Assembly: GCA_029945945.1 (NCBI GenBank)
Contig: JAQSDM010000005.1
Location: 372,001 to 436,000, forward strand
From: Algoriphagus sp.
Lineage (GTDB): Bacteria > Bacteroidota > Bacteroidia > Cytophagales > Cyclobacteriaceae
Direction: 5' to 3'
Length of the DNA: 64,000 nt
The translations under genes were made by a program, and so were the position numbers. The notes under the pieces were generated by a model. The model was not told the origin of the DNA and did no database searches. It saw only the letters and a program-made list of their open reading frames with translations. Shown piece after piece: positions 8,115-17,254 of this stretch; the stretch's first letter is position 1, and each line of letters begins with the position of its first letter.

Positions 8115-9734
8115 ATGAAAAACTCCTCAAAACTTTCTGTCTTCTTCCTGATATTCTTTGGGCTTTTAGCTTTTTTGGAGACAGAAGCTGCTGTGTTTTC
8201 TGCGAAAGATTCCATCAGCGGATCAGTGAGTTTTATTACCTCGGAGAATGTTTACCTCAAATTTGAAACCACCAAGCAACTGGTTCCTCTGGATACGATA
8301 TATGCTGGATCTGTCGAAAATCTTGTCCCTTGCCTGATTTTGATCCAGAAATCTTCAGTATCAGTGATTGCAAAAAACATCGGGAATTGTAATTTGAAAG
8401 TGGGTGACAAGGTTTGGTATTTTTTTGAACCTGAGGCTTTGGCTGCTGCCAAAGAATCGCCTGCTGCGGATGTGAAAACTGTTCCGGCATTAATACCCGT
8501 AGCAACGGAACCTTCCTCGAAAGTGAAGGACAAAAGCGAACTCAATGGGATGATCTCTCTGAATAACTATTCTGTGATTGATCAACAAGACTTCAATAGC
8601 CGGTCCATCGCGAGATTGTCGCTCACAGCGGATAAAATCAACGGATCTAAATTTTCCTTCAGAACTTACTCACGTTATCTACAAAATTCTGCCCAAAACG
8701 AAAGCGTGCAATCGAATACCAATAAGTTTTTTCTCTATGAGTTTGCGGTGGATTATGATTTTGACTCGACCCTGAGTCTGACCGTCGGGAGATTTATTAA
8801 TCCTAAAATGATGTCAGTGGGTGCGATTGATGGCTTGAAGCTTCAAAAATCATGGCGGTCTGTATTTGCTGGAGCGATTGTGGGCAGCCGTCCTGATCCC
8901 TATTCTTATAGCCTGAATACGAATCTGATTCAATACGGAGCCTATGCCGGATTGTATCATACCAAAGGTCATTCAAGTTTTACCAACCTTGGATTCATCA
9001 ATCAAACCAACTCAGGATTGACTGATCGGAGGTATTTATATCTGCAGCATCAGAGTTCACTGGGTTCAAAAGTCAATCTGTTTGGAAGCTCAGAACTGGA
9101 CTTGTACAGCAAGGATTCTCTGGGGAATTCCCAAAATGAAACCAGGCTTACCAATTTATTCTTTTCGATTAATTACAGACCAATCAGAAATTTGACTTTG
9201 ATGGCATCGTATGATGTCAGGAAGAATCTGATTTTGTATGAGAGTTTTTCGGAAGAACTGGATCGATTGCTAAGAGATGATCCTTACCGGACAGGTTTGA
9301 GATTTCGGGCAAATTATCGACTGACGAAAACAGTTTTCGCAGGATTTGCCATCAGTCAGCGGCTGCAAAGTGACAGTAAAAATGAATTCTCCAATCAAAG
9401 TCTCTTTTTGAATTTTTCCAGAATCCCCTGGATTGGCGGAAGAATCAATACTTCTGTTAGCACTAATAAAAACTCCTATATGCTCTACAATTCTGCAAGC
9501 ATCAGGTATTCCCGGGAATTTCTGGAAAACAAACTCTCGCTTACGCCTTTTTTCAGAATCTTAAATTATGAATACATAGACAAGGAGCTTGACCAGGTGC
9601 TCCAGACGTACACCGGGATTGACCTTAATTATGATTTTTCCAGAAAACTGAGCCTTAGGGCTTTATACGATTATTCCATCCGAAGTAATTCAGGATTTCA
9701 TCGATTCAATGTGAACATAACTCAACGATTTTGA
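8115..9734 (+). CDS. Outer-membrane beta-barrel protein with periplasmic N-terminal domain
   Basis: A 539-residue protein with a signal peptide ending near ETEAA (residue 26), a small folded region at about 27-115 containing two Cys, a Pro/Ala/Lys-rich linker to about 145, and then about 390 residues of alternating hydrophobic/polar strands with many aromatic residues, ending in ITQRF. A terminal Phe is the usual signature of an outer-membrane barrel. No family name can be assigned by eye. Its position directly after two multiheme cytochromes suggests a porin partner that lets a cytochrome cross the outer membrane, by analogy with porin-cytochrome conduits; that is inference from context and not from homology. 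A substrate or anion porin for the same pathway is the alternative. Confidence 0.7.
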   Translation: MKNSSKLSVFFLIFFGLLAFLETEAAVFSAKDSISGSVSFITSENVYLKFETTKQLVPLDTIYAGSVENLVPCLILIQKSSVSVIAKNIGNCNLKVGDKVWYFFEPEALAAAKESPAADVKTVPALIPVATEPSSKVKDKSELNGMISLNNYSVIDQQDFNSRSIARLSLTADKINGSKFSFRTYSRYLQNSAQNESVQSNTNKFFLYEFAVDYDFDSTLSLTVGRFINPKMMSVGAIDGLKLQKSWRSVFAGAIVGSRPDPYSYSLNTNLIQYGAYAGLYHTKGHSSFTNLGFINQTNSGLTDRRYLYLQHQSSLGSKVNLFGSSELDLYSKDSLGNSQNETRLTNLFFSINYRPIRNLTLMASYDVRKNLILYESFSEELDRLLRDDPYRTGLRFRANYRLTKTVFAGFAISQRLQSDSKNEFSNQSLFLNFSRIPWIGGRINTSVSTNKNSYMLYNSASIRYSREFLENKLSLTPFFRILNYEYIDKELDQVLQTYTGIDLNYDFSRKLSLRALYDYSIRSNSGFHRFNVNITQRF

Positions 9735-9735
9735 T

Positions 9736-10482
9736 ATGTCGATTTGTAAACTAATTCTCGGGTATTTCCCGCTCATTCTGTTTTTAAGTTGCTCCAGTCC
9801 CCAACGAATAGAGCCGATAGCAAAGCCAGCAACAGACTCAGAATCGGGGGAGCTTTTTAACATGGTGCCGAATACAGTGGATGGGTCTGCTTCTTCAACT
9901 GATTGGAAAACGGTCACCGTGGAGGAAGTTCTCAATACTCAAAAATATTCTTACTTGAATGTAAAAGAAGCAGGGGAATCTTATTGGCTGGCAACTTTGA
10001 AGGCTGATTTCCAGAAAGGAATGGAACTGAGCTATCGGGGTGGCTTGCTCAAAACCAATTTTAAAAGCGTCGAGTTTGATCGAGTATTTGAAAAACTCTA
10101 CCTCGTTTCAGAAATCCGATCATCGGGTGAGGCATTGACTGCTGCCGGACCCGTTCCTTCAGCAGAAAATGCTTTGGCTTCCAAACCAAATTTGGAGGGA
10201 GTAACCAAGCTTTCGGACATCGTTGCAAATCCGGAGAAATTCAAAAACAAAAAAGTCAAAGTCTATGGCGAAGTCACCAAAGTAAACCAAATGATTATGG
10301 ACCGAAATTGGCTCCATATTAAGGATGGAACGGCAGATAAATACGACTTTGTACTGACTTCTCAATCCAGCGTTCCGGTTGGTCATTCAGTATTATTCGA
10401 AGGTGTTATTTCCATAGACAAAGATTTTGGAGCAGGATATTCTTATCCAATCCTCCTGGAAAACGCAACTTTTGTTAAGTAA
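9736..10482 (+). CDS. NrfJ-like lipoprotein with two OB-fold-type domains
   Basis: A 248-residue lipoprotein; the lipobox LFLSC gives Cys19. Residues about 58-128 match the domain pattern of NrfJ-related proteins (VEEVLNTQKYSYLNVKE, then YWLATLKADF, then an F..V.F.RVFEKLYLVSEI ending). Residues about 160-245 form a second OB-fold-like domain (VKVYGEVTKVN, then WLHIKDGT, then GHSVLFEGVISID). In Wolinella the nrfHAIJ operon pairs NrfJ with the fused cytochrome c synthase NrfI, and here the same pairing occurs because the next gene is a CcsBA fusion overlapping by one base (TAATG). The barrel gene upstream ends 1 nt before. The likely role is in assembly or handling of multiheme cytochromes, but its biochemical function is not established. 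Confidence 0.7.
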   Translation: MSICKLILGYFPLILFLSCSSPQRIEPIAKPATDSESGELFNMVPNTVDGSASSTDWKTVTVEEVLNTQKYSYLNVKEAGESYWLATLKADFQKGMELSYRGGLLKTNFKSVEFDRVFEKLYLVSEIRSSGEALTAAGPVPSAENALASKPNLEGVTKLSDIVANPEKFKNKKVKVYGEVTKVNQMIMDRNWLHIKDGTADKYDFVLTSQSSVPVGHSVLFEGVISIDKDFGAGYSYPILLENATFVK

Positions 10483-13400
10483 TGAATCGCGTTTTAAGTA
10501 TTCTTTCGAAAATATCGGGTAGACTTTTCAATACCTCTGCAGCAGGATTTTTTATTCTTGTTTTTGCGATATCGATAGGCGCAGCGACGTTTATTGAAAA
10601 TGATTATGGGACCAGTGCTGCCCAAAAATTGGTTTACAAAGCCCTCTGGTTTGAGATTCTATTGGCCCTGTTTTCTGTGACCCTTGTGGTAAATGTGATC
10701 AGGTATAGAATGCTCCAACAAAAAAAATGGGCGAATTTTTTATTCCATGTTGCTATGGTCATCATTATCCTGGGGGCAGGAATCACGAGATATTTCAGTT
10801 ACGAGGGGGTCATGGGAATCCGGGAAGGAGGCACTTCCAATTTTATTTATTCAAGCGATTCGTACCTGAATTTTGAGGCAAAAGCTGATGGTCAGGATTT
10901 CATGTTTGCCGAGCCGCTTTTGATTTCTTCATTGGGCAGCAATGAATTTGATAAGGAATACTTGATTGGAAATGAGCTGATCAGAGTCCAGCTCAAAAAC
11001 ATGATTCCCAATCCAGTCCAGCGGATTGCTGAAAGTGATGAAATGAATCCAATCATCAAGGTGGTTTTTGGAGGAGGCAACGGAAGAATGGAGTATTTCA
11101 TTCGGTATGGAGAGCAAAGAATGATCAATGGAGTGTATTTTAATTTTAGTGATTCAGAGCTCAGTGATGCTTTTAATATTTATTACCAGGGAGGAGGGCT
11201 GAAAATCAAAACCAATACCCGTGTTTCCGAAACAGTCATGCGGGACAGGAGTGAAAGCGTTCTTGAGCCTTTTATCGAATATCCTTTAAAATTGAATTCG
11301 CTTTATAACAATGGAGTTGGCCAGTTTGTGTTTGGAGACTTTAGCCAATCCGGAAATGTAGTCTTAGAACCAGGAGCTATTAAACTGGAGCGAAGCAGCT
11401 TGGTTGGCCTGGAACTATTAGTCTCCATCGGAGGTGAAACGTTCGAGCGAACGATTTTTGGGAGTCAGGGAAACGTAGGAAAAAGAGAGGTCTTTTCCTC
11501 CAATGGAGTAAGTCTCGCGATTTCTTATGGCTCAAAAGAAATTCAGTTGCCTTTCAGTTTGGCTCTGCAAGATTTTATCATGGAAAGGTACCCGGGCACC
11601 AATAGTCCCGCATCTTTTGCAAGTGAAGTAACCTTAATTGATCCTCGATCCGGACTTCAGGAAGACCATAGGATATATATGAATCATGTCCTCGATTACG
11701 ATGGATTTCGATTTTTCCAATCTTCCTATGACCGTGATGAGTTGGGGACTTATCTGAGTGTAAACCATGATTTCTGGGGAACAATCATCACCTACATAGG
11801 CTATGGATTATTGACACTGGGAATGATTCTGATTTTTTTTACCAAGCATACCCGCTTCACTCAATTGTCCGAAAACCTTCGAAAAATTAGAGCAGGAAAG
11901 GTTATTTTATTAATCATCTTGTTTGGAGGATTGGTAACTGCCAATCCGGTTTTAGCCCAAGAAAGAGTCAAACCTGCTTATGAGGTAGTTGCCGCTCAAC
12001 ATGCAGAGCTATTTAGCCAAGTTATTGTTCAGGATTTCCGAGGCAGGATGAAACCCATGCATACGCTTACAAGAGAATTGTTGCGGAAGGTTTCCGGGAA
12101 AGACTCATTCGAGGAGTTCACTGCTGATCAAGTGATTCTATCCATGTATGTTCAAAATAAGCAATGGTATGCTGTGCCCCTGATTAAGCTGGGAAAACAT
12201 GAAAATATCCCGCTTTTGATCGGGGTTGAGCCTAATTCACTTGCCAGTTATAAAGATTTTTTCAATGTAGATGGCAGCTACAAGTTGCGGGATGAGCTCA
12301 TTCGTGCAAACAATATAAATCCTGCCGAAAGAGGAGCATTTGAAAAGCAATTGATTAGTGTAGATGAGCGGGTAAATGTGCTAAACATCATTTTCTCAGG
12401 GAGTTTTATGAGAGTGATTCCTTTGGAAAATGACGCCAACAATACCTGGATTTCTGAGAGATTTTCCCAAAGTTCCGGAATGGATCTTATGGTTGCAAAG
12501 AAGTTTTTCGGCACCTACAAAGAAGTTTTGCATGATGCAATGCATAATGGTGCTTACAGCGTGCCAAATCAAATGCTCAACGATTTGATTAAATACCAAA
12601 AGAAAGTGGGGTCGGCTGTTGCTCCTTCAGATTTGCAAATCGGCGCTGAGGTTCTTCTGAATAATTCTAAAGTTTTCAATCGACTGGCTGTTTACAACTC
12701 CCTCCTTGGGTTGACTTACCTGATTCTTCTGTTCACTACTGTTTTCAAACCCTCCTGGAATCTGCAGAAGGTACTGAAAGGGCTGGCGATTTTAGTTTTT
12801 TTTGGATTTGTATTCCATACTGTTGGCTTAGGACTCAGGTGGTTTGTTTCCGGAAGAGCTCCCTGGAGCAATGGTTATGAGTCGATGATTTACATTGCCT
12901 GGACAGCCTCCTTGGCAGGGTTGATTTTTACCCGAAAATCTCCGGGAGGAATGGCGGCAACTTTGGTGCTTTCGGGAACAGTATTACTCATCGCAATGCT
13001 CAGTTATCTGGATCCTGAGATCACACCACTTGTTCCGGTTTTGAAGTCTTATTGGTTGACTATCCACGTGAGTTTGGAAGCCGGAAGCTATGGATTCCTG
13101 ATGCTGGGGGCGATTGTTGGGTTGATCAACTTATCGTTGTTTCTGGTCTTAAACCCAAGAAATAAAGTTCGGATCAAGCGAATCGTACAGGAAATGACCT
13201 ATATCTCTGAGATGACACTGATTGGAGGAATTGTAATGCTGAGTGTCGGAACATATCTGGGGGGTGTTTGGGCAAATGAATCCTGGGGAAGGTATTGGGG
13301 CTGGGATGCAAAAGAAACCTGGGCTTTGGTTTCAATCTTGGTCTATGCATTCATCTTGCACATGAGACTGATACCTGGACTTAAAGGGTTATTCGCATTT

Positions 13401-13601
13401 AATTTCGCAACCCTTTTTGGGTTGTCCTCGGTCATCATGACTTATTTCGGCGTGAATTATTACCTGTCAGGCTTGCATTCCTATGCTGCCGGAGATCCTG
13501 TACCTATTCCTGATTGGGTTTACATTTCGGTAATTATGCTCTTGATAATCAGTATTGGAGCCTATTTCAAATACAGAAAATACAAAATTACCGACTTGTG
13601 A
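10482..13601 (+). CDS. ccsBA: Fused cytochrome c synthase CcsBA (NrfI-like heme lyase)
   Basis: A 1039-residue membrane protein that exports heme and joins it to CXXCH motifs (system II cytochrome c biogenesis). The N-terminal part is ResB/CcsB-like with membrane helices near 20-40, 55-73 and 86-105 followed by a large periplasmic domain. A further periplasmic domain of about 250 residues follows VLAQE near 490. The C-terminal part is CcsA-like, with the tryptophan-rich WWD motif WGRYWGWDAKETW from about 935 and conserved histidines H779, H862 and H999 around the heme. The length fits the NrfI-type fusions of Bacteroidota and Epsilonproteobacteria. Being the last gene of a run with 33 heme sites, it most likely serves those cytochromes, possibly as a dedicated lyase. 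Confidence 0.93.
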   Translation: MNRVLSILSKISGRLFNTSAAGFFILVFAISIGAATFIENDYGTSAAQKLVYKALWFEILLALFSVTLVVNVIRYRMLQQKKWANFLFHVAMVIIILGAGITRYFSYEGVMGIREGGTSNFIYSSDSYLNFEAKADGQDFMFAEPLLISSLGSNEFDKEYLIGNELIRVQLKNMIPNPVQRIAESDEMNPIIKVVFGGGNGRMEYFIRYGEQRMINGVYFNFSDSELSDAFNIYYQGGGLKIKTNTRVSETVMRDRSESVLEPFIEYPLKLNSLYNNGVGQFVFGDFSQSGNVVLEPGAIKLERSSLVGLELLVSIGGETFERTIFGSQGNVGKREVFSSNGVSLAISYGSKEIQLPFSLALQDFIMERYPGTNSPASFASEVTLIDPRSGLQEDHRIYMNHVLDYDGFRFFQSSYDRDELGTYLSVNHDFWGTIITYIGYGLLTLGMILIFFTKHTRFTQLSENLRKIRAGKVILLIILFGGLVTANPVLAQERVKPAYEVVAAQHAELFSQVIVQDFRGRMKPMHTLTRELLRKVSGKDSFEEFTADQVILSMYVQNKQWYAVPLIKLGKHENIPLLIGVEPNSLASYKDFFNVDGSYKLRDELIRANNINPAERGAFEKQLISVDERVNVLNIIFSGSFMRVIPLENDANNTWISERFSQSSGMDLMVAKKFFGTYKEVLHDAMHNGAYSVPNQMLNDLIKYQKKVGSAVAPSDLQIGAEVLLNNSKVFNRLAVYNSLLGLTYLILLFTTVFKPSWNLQKVLKGLAILVFFGFVFHTVGLGLRWFVSGRAPWSNGYESMIYIAWTASLAGLIFTRKSPGGMAATLVLSGTVLLIAMLSYLDPEITPLVPVLKSYWLTIHVSLEAGSYGFLMLGAIVGLINLSLFLVLNPRNKVRIKRIVQEMTYISEMTLIGGIVMLSVGTYLGGVWANESWGRYWGWDAKETWALVSILVYAFILHMRLIPGLKGLFAFNFATLFGLSSVIMTYFGVNYYLSGLHSYAAGDPVPIPDWVYISVIMLLIISIGAYFKYRKYKITDL

Positions 13602-13706
13602 GGCTTTATTTTAAATTAATGATGAATCGATAATTCCGGAAAACCTGATTAAAGTCATTGTAGCCACTTAGGAGTTGAAATATCTTTCGGCCTAATTAAT
13701 TGAACA

Positions 13707-14126
13707 ATGGGAAGAATTGTATGGATCGGTAGAGTGTCTCTATTTATTATTTATTTCTGGTTTGGGATTTTGAAAGTAGTAGGCGTCTCTCCTGCCGAAA
13801 ACCTGGTTGAATCGCTCTTTGCAGACACGATCGGAAGGTTTATCGAATTCAGCATATTTACATTTTCTTTAGGAATGGTTGAGTGCCTGATTGGTACGAT
13901 TTGGCTATTTCCAAAATTTACCAAAATCGCTTTCTGGGCATTGATTCTCCACATGGGAGCTACTTTTTTGCCGGTTTTGGTATTGCCCGGAGAGACCTGG
14001 CAATACTGGTTTACCCCGACGCTGGTGGGTCAATACATCATCAAAAACTTCGCGTTGATTTCAACCGGATTATTTATCAACAAGACTCATGAGAATGAGT
14101 TGGAAGTCAGCGAATCATTGGCTTAA
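13707..14126 (+). CDS. DoxX-like small membrane protein
   Basis: A 139-residue protein with four predicted membrane helices at about 5-25, 45-67, 70-90 and 105-125. The arrangement, including the helix-1 segment FWFGILKVVG and a Pro-rich turn near 88-95, fits the DoxX / DUF417-like superfamily of small quinone- or redox-associated membrane proteins. It starts about 105 nt after ccsBA, so it may share transcription with the cytochrome locus or have its own promoter. No catalytic residues can be named. The function is unknown; DoxX relatives are often near redox enzymes, which fits the neighbourhood but proves nothing. Confidence 0.6.
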   Translation: MGRIVWIGRVSLFIIYFWFGILKVVGVSPAENLVESLFADTIGRFIEFSIFTFSLGMVECLIGTIWLFPKFTKIAFWALILHMGATFLPVLVLPGETWQYWFTPTLVGQYIIKNFALISTGLFINKTHENELEVSESLA

Positions 14127-14271
14127 AAAGCCCTTTTCCTAAGTTGTATTTACTTTTAAACCTTCCACTTCAGATTTAGAATTGATTTTGTTAATTTGAT
14201 AACCCACTGAAATTCAGCCTAAAATTTCGTGGATGATATTTCACGGATAAAAACTTAAACTTTTCATTAAG

Positions 14272-16254
14272 ATGGCAATCCTTCAACCAGGTTCTTTCGG
14301 AGACCACGTGCGTAATTGGCAACTCTTTTTAACAAAACATGGATTTTATTCAGATCCAATTGATGCGTTTTTTGGCGCAAGTACAAAAGTTGCCACAGCC
14401 GGTTTTCAACGCGCCCATAATTTACCAACGGATGGAGTCGTAAAAGATAAAACACTCGAAATTGCGGTCAAGCTCGGTTTTTCATTATCTGGAATGCCCC
14501 CGCGAAATTTAAACAAACCACCCATTTCGAATGCAGGCGCTGATCAAACCATTACACTGACCGGAAACAACCATGTCATCGTACTCGATGGAAGTGGCAG
14601 TGTAGATCCTGATGGAGTTTTGGTCGCTTTTAACTGGAAATTAGTGTCAGGACCAAGTTCTATTGTAATTACAAATCCGAATAGTCAGAAAACAACTGTC
14701 ACAATTTTTAATCCAGGCACTTACATCTTTGAACTCACCGTAACTGATGACCGAGGAACTTCTGCGAAAGATACTGTTCAGGTAAAAGCGATTGTTGCTG
14801 AAAACAAATCACCCATTGCCAATGCCGGCCCGGATCAAACTATTACACTGACCGGAAACAACCAAGTCATCGTACTCGATGGAAGTGGAAGTTTGGATCC
14901 CGACGGAGTTTTGGTTGCTTTTAGGTGGACATTAGTGTCAGGCCCAACTATTCCAATCATTGCAAATCCGAATAGTCCGCAAACAACCGTCACAAATCTG
15001 GTAGGTGGCACTTACATCTTTGAACTCACCGTAACTGATGACCGAGGCACTTCTGCGAAAGATACTGTTCAGGTAAAAGCGATTGTTGCTGAAAACAAAG
15101 CACCTATAGCCAATGCAGGCGCTGATCAAACTATTACACTTACCGGAAACAACCATGTCATCGTACTCGATGGAAGTGGAAGTACAGATCCCGATGGGAT
15201 TTTGGTTGGGTTTAACTGGAGATTAGTTTCAGGGCCAACTGCTCTTGTAATTGTAAACCCGAATAGCTCTCAAACATCTGTAAATATTCTAAATCCGGGC
15301 ACTTATATTTTTGAACTCACCGTCACAGATAATCGCGGAACTTCAGCGAAAGATACTGTTCAGGTAAAAGCGATTGTTGCGGAAAACAAATCACCCATTG
15401 CGAATGCAGGCGCTGATCAAACCATCACACTTACCGGAAACAACAATGCCATCGTACTCGATGGAAGTGGCAGTGTAGATCCCGACGGGGTTTTGGTTGC
15501 GTTCAACTGGAGGTTGTTATCAGGACCAAATTCCCCTTCCCTAATAAATCCGAATAGTCCGCAAACAACCGTCACAAATCTTGTTGCAGGCACTTACCTG
15601 TTTGAACTGACCGTAACTGATGACAGGGGAGTTTCAGCAAAAGATACTGTTTTGGTAATAGTGTTTGAGGGGGTAAACAAAGCTCCGATTGCAAATGCAG
15701 GAAGAGATCAGCATTTGAGTATTTCTGCTGCAACTAATGGCATCATCCTGAATGGAGATCAATCCTCAGATCCTGACGGAGGTCAATTGGTATTTGGTTG
15801 GCAACCGTTGTCAGGACCTCAAATTCCCCTGATAATTTCACCCAATTCTCCTCAGACCATAGTAACAGGTATGGTATCTGGACTATATATTTTTGAATTA
15901 TCGGTAACAGACAATAGAGGTGCCTCTGCCAAAGACACGGTGCAGATTACAATCTCACCGGCCCAAAATCAACCACCTATTGCAAATGCAGGCATTGATC
16001 AGGTAATCAAGCTTTCGCCCGTAAATACTACCATCAAACTGGATGGAAGTAATTCCAAAGATCCGGATGGAAGTATCATCAGGTTTGGCTGGGGCCTGAT
16101 CTCGGGGCAAGGCAGGATAATGATTAAATCTCCCAATTCGGCACAAACAAATGTTTCCGGCTTTAGGGAAGGAGTTTACCGTTTTGAATTGACTGTAACA
16201 GATAGCGGAGGAGCCTTGTCAAAAGATACCATTCAGGTGACGGTCACCAAATAA
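14272..16254 (+). CDS. Peptidoglycan-binding-like domain plus six PKD-type repeats
   Basis: A 660-residue protein. Residues about 8-68 look like a PG_binding_1 domain (FGDHVRNWQLFLTKHGF, then DAFFGASTKVATAGFQ, then LPTDGVV). From residue 84 onward there are six PKD/Ig-like repeats, each beginning P-I-A-N-A-G-x-D-Q and containing LDGSGS.DPDG and F-E-L-T-V-T-D. The repeats start at nucleotides 14521, 14812, 15103, 15394, 15685 and 15976, an exact 291-bp (97-residue) period; repeats 1-4 are very similar at DNA level while 5 and 6 have diverged. No signal peptide is visible at this start, and no upstream in-frame start is evident, which is odd for PKD domains that normally work outside the cell. 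A cell-wall or polysaccharide-binding role is plausible. It is convergent with the next gene, 4 nt apart. Confidence 0.8.
   Translation: MAILQPGSFGDHVRNWQLFLTKHGFYSDPIDAFFGASTKVATAGFQRAHNLPTDGVVKDKTLEIAVKLGFSLSGMPPRNLNKPPISNAGADQTITLTGNNHVIVLDGSGSVDPDGVLVAFNWKLVSGPSSIVITNPNSQKTTVTIFNPGTYIFELTVTDDRGTSAKDTVQVKAIVAENKSPIANAGPDQTITLTGNNQVIVLDGSGSLDPDGVLVAFRWTLVSGPTIPIIANPNSPQTTVTNLVGGTYIFELTVTDDRGTSAKDTVQVKAIVAENKAPIANAGADQTITLTGNNHVIVLDGSGSTDPDGILVGFNWRLVSGPTALVIVNPNSSQTSVNILNPGTYIFELTVTDNRGTSAKDTVQVKAIVAENKSPIANAGADQTITLTGNNNAIVLDGSGSVDPDGVLVAFNWRLLSGPNSPSLINPNSPQTTVTNLVAGTYLFELTVTDDRGVSAKDTVLVIVFEGVNKAPIANAGRDQHLSISAATNGIILNGDQSSDPDGGQLVFGWQPLSGPQIPLIISPNSPQTIVTGMVSGLYIFELSVTDNRGASAKDTVQITISPAQNQPPIANAGIDQVIKLSPVNTTIKLDGSNSKDPDGSIIRFGWGLISGQGRIMIKSPNSAQTNVSGFREGVYRFELTVTDSGGALSKDTIQVTVTK
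14521..16251 (+). repeat. Six in-frame tandem repeats, 291-bp period (PKD domains)
   Basis: Six units start exactly 291 bp apart (14521, 14812, 15103, 15394, 15685, 15976); the last is slightly shorter. Units 1-4 share long identical stretches, for example around GTAAAAGCGATTGTTGC between units, which suggests recent duplication or gene conversion, while units 5-6 are older. The repeat number could vary between strains by recombination. Confidence 0.95.
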
Positions 16255-16258
16255 TTAA

Positions 16259-17254
16259 TCAGACCGTAATAATGATTTTAGTTTCGCTGCCTTGGGATGC
16301 TAATTCCAGGGCAGTTTGCAAATCATCCAGTTTAAACTGATTGGAAATGAATTTGCCGGGCTGAATAATCCCGCTTTTGATCAGGTGAATCGCTCTTCTG
16401 AAATCAGCCGGATGCTCATAGATTATGGATGGAACTAAGGTAATTCCTTCCCTCACAATTTTTAAGGGCTGAAACTGCGCTAATTGCTCAGAGAGTCCAA
16501 CCAGAATAATTTCAGATCCACGAGGCGCAGCTTCTGTTGCCAGCGTGACGGTTTTGGCAGATCCGCCACATTCAAAGACAGCCATCACCTGCTCTTTTTC
16601 CCAAATGGCATTGAGTTCTTCTGCAGGACCTTTTGTGTGAATGGCACCAAGCTTAATGGCCGTTTCAATTTTTTGAAGGTTGATCTCAGTTACAAAAACG
16701 CGGTAACCCAAGGACAAAGCCAAATCCGTAAGCAGCATTCCTATCGCACCCAATCCAATCACTGCAATGGAATCTCCCGGTTTTACTTTTGACTTAAAAA
16801 GAGCATGAACCCCAACGGCAAGAGGCTCGATGACCACGGCATTTTCATCAGAGATTTCCGAAGGAACTGACCAGCAAAAATTCTCAGGAACGCATACGAA
16901 TTCTGCAAAACAACCCGGTGAGTTAAGTCCGATAGTTCTTTTATTAGGGCAGATTGAAGAGTTTCCCCTCATGCTGTGAATACATTTTCTGCAGGGAATA
17001 TTGGGTTCGATCACCACTCGTGCGCCTTTCGTTCTTTCCGTTACGCCCTCGCCAAGTTTATCAATTATCCCCAGTCCCTCATGTCCGATGATGGTGGGTT
17101 GATTCAGTTTTCGATGACCCAGAAACAAATGCACATCTGATCCGCAGATACCAATTTGAGATAGTTTGACCCGAATCTCACCGTAGCCGGGTTCCGGAAT
17201 CTCAATATCCCGAATCTGAATTGAGTTGGGTTTTTCCAGAAATGCTGCTTTCAT
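16259..17254 (-). CDS. Zinc-dependent medium-chain alcohol/polyol dehydrogenase
   Basis: A 331-residue MDR-family dehydrogenase of the sorbitol/idonate/galactitol-phosphate dehydrogenase type, oxidising a sugar alcohol or sugar acid with NAD(P). Catalytic zinc ligands are seen as C37 in GICGSD and H58-E59 in GHEG. The structural-zinc lobe is degenerate: C88, C91 and C102 are present but the third Cys of the usual four is Ser94, so that zinc may be absent, as in several sorbitol dehydrogenases. The dinucleotide fold motif GLGAIG is near 166-171. The gene overlaps the upstream MFS transporter by 4 nt (ATGA), so the two form an uptake-plus-oxidation operon; the exact sugar is unknown. Confidence 0.88.
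   Translation of the reverse strand: MKAAFLEKPNSIQIRDIEIPEPGYGEIRVKLSQIGICGSDVHLFLGHRKLNQPTIIGHEGLGIIDKLGEGVTERTKGARVVIEPNIPCRKCIHSMRGNSSICPNKRTIGLNSPGCFAEFVCVPENFCWSVPSEISDENAVVIEPLAVGVHALFKSKVKPGDSIAVIGLGAIGMLLTDLALSLGYRVFVTEINLQKIETAIKLGAIHTKGPAEELNAIWEKEQVMAVFECGGSAKTVTLATEAAPRGSEIILVGLSEQLAQFQPLKIVREGITLVPSIIYEHPADFRRAIHLIKSGIIQPGKFISNQFKLDDLQTALELASQGSETKIIITV

Noticed and set aside
14521..16251. Regular repeats as a CRISPR array.
   Set aside because: The 291-bp units are in-frame protein repeats with no short direct repeat-spacer pattern and no cas genes nearby.
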